NCBI GenBank assembly: GCA_018350325.1
Contig: JAEVLN010000013.1
Span: 1 to 64,000, forward strand
Direction: 5' to 3'
DNA: 64,000 bases
Source of the DNA: Globodera rostochiensis
Lineage: Eukaryota; Nematoda; Chromadorea; Rhabditida; Heteroderidae
The position numbers and the translations under genes were made by a program. The notes beneath the pieces were generated by a model. It did not search any database. It saw nothing but the letters and a program-made list of their open reading frames with translations, and was not told the origin of the DNA. Shown piece by piece: positions 56,340 through 64,000 of this stretch (position 1 is the first letter of the stretch; the number at the start of each line of letters is the position of its first letter).

Positions 56340-58880
56340 ATACTAAATACATGCTTGCTTTCCACTGCTAATATTTCTTTAAAATCTTATTTGCAATTTT
56401 TTAATGCTGCTTTAAATATAAATATTATTTTCAATTATTCACTTATTTTCTTGTAATTATTATTATTTAGCCAGCTATATAGTTGTTCTTCATTTAAATA
56501 AAAATTGAAAGTTTTATTTTATTTGGTAAAAAATAATGCCAAATCTTTTTAAGCCAACAATTTCTTCTTTGTATTTTGGTCAAATTTTCTCGACTCGTCT
56601 GCAACGTAAATTTCGTAACATTTTCAACTTAGGTATTTTAGTATACATCTTTTATTTTTTTATGATTTAATCGTCCTTTGCTTAATGCTTTTCATATGGC
56701 TTTTTTGGTCTGTATTCTATGGGGCAATACAACTTTACATTGCTGTAAATATGGCGCCCTTGGATTGAAAATATGTTTAATTTTTTGATTTTTAATTAAT
56801 TTTTAGTTTTAGTTAGAATTTTATATTTTACGCATACGATAAATAATTTTTATATTAATATATTTTTTAAAATGTTGTCAAGCCTTCTCCAAATTCACGA
56901 TGTTGTCAAGCGATTTACTTATATATTTTTTCTCAATGAAAACGCTTTTTAAAATTTACAATCATATCTATTATTGATTTGAAGAAATAATAAGCCTTAC
57001 AAATCCATCCTCACAGCAACACGTCACATGAGATTATACGTTGCTGGATCCGATTAGTCTTTTAAATGATTTGTTTGTTTAGCTGTTTATAACCCTGCCT
57101 TTATCATATTGTGTTTTAGCGTTTTTTGGCTTTCATTAATTATAATTTTATAAACTTTGATTTTCAATGAAAGAAAAGATATGTATTTCTTGCATATTGA
57201 ATATTAATATCGTTTTGAATTTATGGCTTAAACTTGCAAAGATTTTGTTTTCCTTAAACAATCGCATACTCGCTTTTGGCCCTTGATGTGTTCATCCGTT
57301 CTTACTTGGAGAAAATAAAATCATTACAGCAATAGTTTGCTCTTTTGTTATTGGTATTTTTTTGCAACTCGACTGGAGTTAGTAAATTTCTTTAATCTTT
57401 TTTTTACTTTTAAATTATATATTTGTATAAAGTTTTCAAACATCTTAAAAAAAACATTTTTCTTAGTCTCATATTCTAATTTATGGGTAATTTTATATTT
57501 TTATTTTATTTAAATTGTTTAGTGTATTTAAATCTTATTGTTGAGCAAGCAATTAAAATATTTTGCGCAAAATAATTTAATTAAATCTAACTTATACTGT
57601 TTTTACCAATAACAATACAATCCATAAACTGTATGTACTTAAATTATATTTGAATGAAATAATTTTAATTATTGTTTTCATAAAAACTTAAAAGTTCCAT
57701 AGACTATAAAAACAATATTTTATTTTAACACAACAACAATCCCGCCGTGTGGCTGTTCATGAAACTATTTTTTTAATATATATAAGAATATAATCTTGTT
57801 TAAAATTTATTTCGTTTTTGAATTAAATATAAGCATTCCTTCATTGACTTCGTTGGCATTCTCTTGCTTCAAATATTATATTGGTATTTTTAAGGCTGTT
57901 TATTGCGTTAATTTTACGCCCTGTTCTCTTCCATTCTAAGGACTCGATGAATTCGCTTATTCATTTCGGTAAATTTTTTTAAAATAATATTGTTTATATA
58001 ATTTATTGTAGTGCTGATTTTCTATCCTTTTCTTGGTCAAGAGATTCTTGTATTATTTATGTTATTTATTGTTGTTTGCTCTTGAATTTAGTCTCAGGAT
58101 AATTATTTGTTACGATTCTTGATTAGTGTAAATTGCGCACTTCTTTCTTTTGTATTTTCACTTTCTAATTTAGCGGTTTAAATTTGAATGTAAGCGATGG
58201 TGAAAAAATTATGCAAAAATTGAATTTAAATTTAATAAAGATGTATAAATAGTTTCAAGAACTTTTTTATATAATTATATTTTTATAAATGCAGGGCTTT
58301 ACTTTCTAGTTTAATACCGCCTAAATTTAATTACCCAAAAAAATAAACAAAAAACTTATATACGCTCGAAACGACGAAATCTTTGAGGTCTTTGTTAAAT
58401 ATTAATAATAATAGGTTTATATCAAGTATATAAACAATATTAAAATATTTTATCGACATGTAATATAAATGATTGACGAAAATGAGTCTCAAAACGTGAG
58501 AGAATTTCAACTTACAAATATGCATAAATTTTATTTTATTCAACATTTTATTGTTTTAATTTATTTACACTTTTGAAAGTGTATACATTATTTTCAATGT
58601 GATTGTATTACCAATCTTTTATGCATAAAAAATTGACATGAATTTTTTTTCATAAATTGCTCATTTCTCGTATTGACCGATAATGTATATTAATTGATTT
58701 CGTTATTTAATAAATTAAGGTATTTTGCTATTATTTTATTAATTAATGAGCTGGTTTAATTTGCTTCATTTTCATTCATATAGTTTTATGAGATTACCGA
58801 TCAAGTAATAACGGGTTGTTAAATTATTTCTTTTCTTTATACGACTGTTGATTGTCATATTTGTCAATAAAGATAGTCAA
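56340..58880 (-). other. T-rich skew block 10
   Basis: The plus strand is T-rich. Apart from the diverged repeat at 58112-58285 I see no gene or element here; small GC rises at 56880-56910, 57005-57050 and 57895-57960 gave no frame I trust. The 71-codon minus frame at 58331 is AT-rich and not accepted. Confidence 0.5.
58112..58285 (-). repeat. Diverged repeat, copy B (inverted partner at 13918-14080)
   Basis: Reverse complement matches 13918-14080 over about 170 bases, with small gaps. The similarity fades at both ends within about 20 bases. Each copy lies with its A-rich strand in the orientation of its own skew block, so the pair has been inverted together with the skew. Confidence 0.7.
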
Positions 58881-61800
58881 AAATATTCGGAAAAATTTGA
58901 AAATAGCCATTTTAAATTTCTAAATAAAATTCGCAAAACAATGAAAAGCAATTGAATTTACAAATGTTTTTAAAGAAACTTAAGGAAACATTTCTTATTT
59001 ATACACTCATTAATTAAATTAAATGACAAAAAAGATTACAAAATCTAAAGGAAATAATTACAAGTGTAATTTGCGATTAAAGGATAGTCGCGGCAGGATA
59101 TGCGCTATATTTCCGGGGCACCCACAATCAGTAAAGTGTGAAACCTCGAAAACATAGGGCAAAAGTTTAAACAAAATTCTAACAACAATTATTACAATTA
59201 ATCGAGAAAATAAAAAATTATTATGCATGATAACACAGATAATCTTATTCTAAAGTTTTTTTTATACGAGAACAAAATATTATGCACGAAATATTGACTA
59301 TTAAAGTAAAATTTAAAACAAAATTTAACTTATTCACCTATCACCTAATTTTTTTGTTGATTACTAAACAATTTGAATATTTTCTCAAATTTTTGAGAAT
59401 GGTATAAAAATTCTAAAATTGTTACCAACTAAAATTGTTTAAAAATTAAACATTTAAAAATTTTATACGAAATCAATACATTTGTAGATTTTGTTATGCA
59501 AAGAATAACGTTAACTTTTAATCTTTGAAAAAATACTGTGTCCAATCGGCATCAATAAATATCTAATATTTATTTTGGGGAAGCATATAAATGGGGGCGG
59601 AAATATATGGAAGATAAATGTAGCGGTTCTTTGTGCCATTAATTACAAAACCTAAGGCAATTCCTTATAATCCTTATAATGCGAGAGAATCAAGGTCAAT
59701 CTAATGCGAGGTACCAGCCTCTCAACAAGTAAATGATTCCCCCCCAAAAATGCTAAAAATAAATATGATTAAAAACATAAACAAAATGCGTCTGCATGTC
59801 ATCGACTACTAACACCCGTCATCAGCGTGGGCCTAATTAAGAAGTGAATCGAAATTAAATTCTTAAATTAATAAGAACAGGTTTGCTGTATAAAAAATAA
59901 ATTTAGATAAATATTATAACCAAATAAAAATTAAAACAAAATTATCAACTTTTAAAATCAGCAAAAACCCCTGCAAGTCGATATGTATATATTCCAACCA
60001 ATAGGGATGATTGTTATTAATGTAAATATTTAGATCTATGAAAATTTGAATTTATTTTTGCGCAACTTGATATTAACTATATGCTTAAATTAAGTAATAA
60101 ATATTAAACATATTAAAATTACATTCAAATTAATATTACCAACAGATTGACATGAGAAGCGTGAATAAAAGTGCGACCAAAAATGTTTTTTTATATTTAT
60201 AAAAGGAGGTTTAGTTTTAGCGAATTTAATTTCCGAGAATAATCTCATATTAATTGTGTTTTGAAGTATGAATTTATTTAACAAAGATTCCCCATTTTTA
60301 AGTTTTATGTTTATATTTAGATTATTAAAATAACAACAAAAAATGGTGATTATGGTTACTAATTTTTTTTTTGTATTTATTTAGAGCGATAAACTAAAAT
60401 TTGGGGTGCGTTGATGACCAAATTAGTCTAACCGTCTGACTCTCTCTTTTTAGCACACTATTTGTTCAAAAAATAGTTCAAAAAAGTAACTAAAAATTAT
60501 TAAATGGGGTGCGTTGATGACCAAATTAGTCTAACCGTCTGACTCTCTCTTTTTAGCACACTATTTCTTCAAAAAATAAAATTTTCAAAAAAGTAACTAA
60601 AAAATTATTAGATGGGGTGCGTTGATGACCAAATTACTCTAACCGTCTGGCTCTCTCTCTTTAGCACGCTGTTTCTTCAAATAATAAAATGTTCAAAAAA
60701 GTAACTAAAAAATTATTAGATGGGGTGTTGATGACCAAATTAGTCTAACCGTCTGACTCTCTCTTTTTAGCACACTATTTCTTCAAAAAATGAAATGTTC
60801 AAAAAAGTAAGTAAAAAATTATTAAATGGGGTGCGTTTGACCAAATTACTCTAACCGTCTGACTCTCTTTTTTTAGCACACTATTTCTTCAAAAAATAAA
60901 ATGTTCTAAAAAGTAACTAAAAAATTATTAGATGGGGTGCGTTGATGACCAAATTAGTCTAACCGTCAGACTCTCTCTTTTTAGCACACTATTTCTTCAA
61001 AAAATAAAATGTTCAAAAAAGTAAGTAAAAAATTATTAAATGGGGTGCGTTTGACCAAATTACTCTAACCGTCTGACTCTCTCTTTTTAGCACACTATTT
61101 CTTCAAAAAATAAAATGTTCTAAAAAGTAACTAAAAAATTATTAGATGGGGTGCGTTGATGACCAAATTACTCTAACCGTCTGACTCTCTCTTTTTAGCA
61201 CACTATTTCTTCACAAAATAAAATATCCAAAAAAGTACTAAAAAATAATTAGATTTGGTGCGTTGATGACCAAATTACTCTAACCGTCTGACTCTCTCTT
61301 TTTAGCACACTATTTCTTCAAATAATAAAATGTTCAAAAAAGTAACTAAAAAATTATTAGATGGGGTGTTGATGACCAAATTAGTCTAACCGTCTGACTC
61401 TCTCTTTTTAGCACACTATTTCTTCAAAAAATGAAATGTTCAAAAAAGTAAGTAAAAAATTATTAAATGGGGTGCGTTTGACCAAATTACTCTAACCGTC
61501 TGACTCTCTTTTTTTAGCACACTATTTCTTCAAAAAATAAAATGTTCTAAAAAGTAACTAAAAAATTATTAGATGGGGTGCGTTGATGACCAAATTAGTC
61601 TAACCGTCAGACTCTCTCTTTTTAGCACACTATTTCTTCAAAAAATAAAATGTTCAAAAAAGTAAGTAAAAAATTATTAAATGGGGTGCGTTTGACCAAA
61701 TTACTCTAACCGTCTGACTCTCTCTTTTTAGCACACTATTTCTTCAAAAAATAAAATGTTCTAAAAAGTAACTAAAAAATTATTAGATGGGGTGCGTTGA

Positions 61801-63160
61801 TGACCAAATTACTCTAACCGTCTGACTCTCTCTCTTTAGCACACTATTTCTTCAAAAAATAAAATGTTCAAAAAAGTAAGTAAAAAATTATTAAATGGGG
61901 TGCGTTTGACCAAATTACTCTAACCGTCTGACTCTCTTTTTTTAGCACACTATTTCTTCAAAAAAAATAAAAATAAACTAATAAACTTTACAAGAAACCA
62001 AAACATGAAATAATATCTTATATATATAAAAAAATTACAAAAGTCTTAAAAAAACTTCTGAATATAAAATATTTGATAAATTTCAAACAAAGAAAAACAT
62101 TTCACTGGTTAACATTTGACCTGGATCTCAATTTAGATAGCAGCATGGATTGCGGAGACCCAACCAGGGAGAGCGCGTCAAAAAAATATAAGTAAAACAC
62201 TTTTTTCGATGACAACGAAAAAGGGTACAATAAATTTAATTTCAACAAAAGCATTATAGTATAGTTTTATTTGATAATGCTTCATAAATATGTAACCAAA
62301 GAGAATGCCGATAGACTCAAATTAGAAACTAAAAATAAACAATCTTTACCCATAACGACATTCAATATCAAATTCACAAAGTTAAAATGGAATTATCACA
62401 AATTAAGGAACAAATGGAAAAATGGCATTTATAAGCATTAATCGTTTTAAATTCAAATCACAAAAAATAAATATATATTTAATTTGAAATCCAGAAATTC
62501 AAATTTGTGTGGCCATTCAAACAAAAATTGTTTGTTGACCAACAGCGGGATCAGTTTTGGAGTGATGCGATCAAGTGAAAATTAAAAAAAAATTCACAAT
62601 AAAAATCGAAAAAATAATCAGTTTCTTAATTTCAAAGGTTAAACAAACAGAATTGTTAGGGCTGTGCTACTCTAGTTTTTGGTTATTATTTCTGCGCTAC
62701 TTTTTTTTTTGTTTATTTAATTAATTAATTTTATCGGCAAAAACACAATGGCAGATATGTATATCAACAACCACTTTAGATAAATTATTAATTTTTATTT
62801 TATATTGACGAATTTGTAATCAGTGAATTAAAAAGACGCTAAAAATTTTTATTTAATATATTGTAATTAGAATTAACAGCTACCGGTTTGGATTTCGTAA
62901 ATTATTTTTTGTCTCCGCGCGCAAATTTATTAACATTTAAAAAAATTTAATTTGTTTGCACAAAAACGATAAACTTGTGACCCATAGTAAATTATCTGAT
63001 TGAAAACATAAATAAAAAAAGATTCCAAAATTAAAATAAATTATCAAATACTTCATAACAAAAAATCAAATAAATAGATAAAATTAAAAATTTAATTTCT
63101 AACCAATATTGTTGTTATATATTCTATTTTTAACATAATTTGAACTTTAGTTGAGACATA
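58880..63160 (+). other. A-rich skew block 11
   Basis: The plus strand is A-rich, with minisatellite array 2 inside it and a T-rich patch at 62660-62960. A small GC rise at 59070-59130 gave no reliable frame. I see no supportable gene at 58880-60400 or 61970-63140. Confidence 0.55.
60402..61968 (+). repeat. 108-base minisatellite, array 2 with higher-order repeat
   Basis: About fifteen head-to-tail units of the same repeat as 38645-39889. Here two unit types alternate: one with GTAACTAAAAAATTATTAGA and GCGTTGATGACC, the other with GTAAGTAAAAAATTATTAAA and GCGTTTGACC. Marker variants (AAATAATAAAATG, GGGGTGTTGATG) recur at exactly 641 bases (60678 to 61319; 60721 to 61362), showing a six-unit higher-order repeat present about twice. 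Confidence 0.93.
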
Positions 63161-63275
63161 AGTTGGAAAGGTATTTATTAAATTTATAATCGATTGCAGC
63201 CATTCTTTCCATCCCCCGCTCGCTGCAGCAATTCAAATGGCTGCTTTTTTCTGCCAGCCGGGGATGGGCGTTCAT
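63147..63275 (-). CDS. Possible small ORF at skew switch
   Basis: On the minus strand an ATG opens 42 codons to TAA: MNAHPRLAEKSSHLNCCSER, then GMERMAAIDYKFN and an AT-rich end. The plus strand is open as well (IAAILSIPRSLQQFKWLL). The GC island lies exactly where the skew turns from A-rich to T-rich. Provisional. Confidence 0.32.
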   Translation of the reverse strand: MNAHPRLAEKSSHLNCCSERGMERMAAIDYKFNKYLSNLCLN

Positions 63276-64000
63276 TTTCCCATCGCCGGAGGGGGGGGGG
63301 GGGGAGTGGACAATAATATTGATTTAAAGATACTTCCAAACTTAAAAAATATCCACGGCCAAGGTTTGATGGGTTATAAATTGGCTTAAACCGATAGGTG
63401 CCCTTTTTTGAACTAGGTCTTAGAATTTTAGGTAAATTATATTCTTAGATTAAGAAAATAATAGTAAATCGATTGTTTATTTTTTGAACTTTTAATATTA
63501 TATTAAATTTTTTTATTATATTTTGTTTATTTTTGCAAATTCTTCATATTAGAAGATCCAATTGATTTAGCGTTATTTATGTATTCAGTTTAAGAATATA
63601 ATACAATAGCGGAAAGAAATTTGAAACAACCGATCGAATTTATCAAATCGATTTCTTATTTATTATTGCAATATTATCATGACTAAATTTTCAAACACAC
63701 AACATTTTTGTTTTATTTAAGCGTTCACTTTTTCTAATTATTAGTTTTTGTTTAGTTAAACGATGCTAATTTAATATAATAAGTTTTGTTATATATCTTT
63801 TGATTACAAATGATAAGAATTCTTTGCTCTGAATTTATTCCTAATTAAATAATAGCAAAATTAGTCAAGGATTTTGTTAGTATTGTGTATTCTTTAAATA
63901 ATAAAAATGATTTTTATAGACAAAATAATTTTATAGTATTGTCTTTTTAACATTAATTCTTTGATTAATCTTAACTGTTTTTCTTAGCTCGTTATCCTTC
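63160..64000 (-). other. T-rich skew block 12 (partial)
   Basis: From about 63400 the plus strand is T-rich to the end of the window. After the GC island at 63190-63310 I see nothing supportable. Confidence 0.5.
63291..63304. repeat. G14 homopolymer
   Basis: A run of 14 G follows ATCGCCGGA, the longest G-run in the window, at the edge of the GC island. Homopolymer length may be unreliable in the assembly. Confidence 0.8.

Larger units (their letters stand above)
43900..56340 (+). other. A-rich skew block 9, many plus-strand islands
   Basis: The plus strand is A-rich with a T-rich patch at 52000-52640 and mixed sequence at 54170-54560. It has the highest density of plus-strand coding-like islands (43916 to 53677). 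Stretches without calls (50100-50760, 51000-52300, 52560-53590, 53680-54210, 54690-56340) are AT-rich spacer in which I see nothing supportable. Confidence 0.55.

Noticed and set aside
58331..58546. 71-codon minus ORF and similar AT-rich ORFs (3879, 13707, 15882, 18523, 28894, 41167, 45771, 51199, 60090)
   Set aside because: Composition is what AT-rich noncoding DNA gives by chance; no GC-richer core, splice edge or motif.

Overview
This is an extremely AT-rich (roughly three quarters A+T by eye) eukaryotic nuclear window. No bacterial operon, rRNA, organelle gene set or long uninterrupted gene is visible. The only domains I recognise by sequence are a complete PTB/PID (phosphotyrosine-binding fold) domain on the minus strand at 40551-41081, split by 42-45 base AT-rich inserts, and a retroelement integrase core remnant at 34809-35031. 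A PTB domain points to an animal or close relative. The species cannot be named from the sequence.

Layout: the window is a mosaic of blocks in which one strand is strongly A-rich and the other T-rich, switching sign about eleven times: A-rich on the plus strand at 1-3010 (with a T patch at 430-800), 6230-18830, 24470-26870, 29760-36270, 43900-56340 and 58880-63160; T-rich at 3010-6230, 18830-24470, 26870-29760, 36270-43900, 56340-58880 and 63160-64000. The two secure coding pieces follow the rule 'A-rich strand = sense strand': the PTB domain is minus in a T-rich block and the integrase is plus in an A-rich block. Most other candidates were read on the strand the block suggests, so they are not independent support.

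Coding content shows up as short islands of higher GC (60-240 bases) with open frames of about 20-80 codons, often beside AG/GT splice-like edges. I list these as candidate exons. Many GC-richer islands are open in more than one frame, so except for the PTB and integrase pieces, and to a lesser degree 17250-17486, 37007-37169 and 49861-50073, the frame and even the strand are provisional. I could not join them into full gene models.

Repeats: two large arrays of the same ~108-base minisatellite (38645-39889, about 12 units; 60402-61968, about 15 units with a 641-base six-unit higher-order repeat) plus one diverged single unit at 48323-48391. Each unit looks like a miniature intron-exon cassette. 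Other repeats are a 32-base perfect inverted repeat at 10114-10247, a GC hairpin family (14380-14860, 54215-54460, with a possible relative at 24480-24930), CCGGGTA-rich patches (14095-14260, 23183-23320, and a looser relative at 48150-48275), a tRNA-like SINE candidate at 54606-54660, a diverged inverted pair (13918-14080 and 58112-58285), an exact 49-base repeat inside two open frames (47447-47495, 47889-47937), and a tandem duplication just downstream of the PTB exons (39960-40560). All positions and identities were read by hand.
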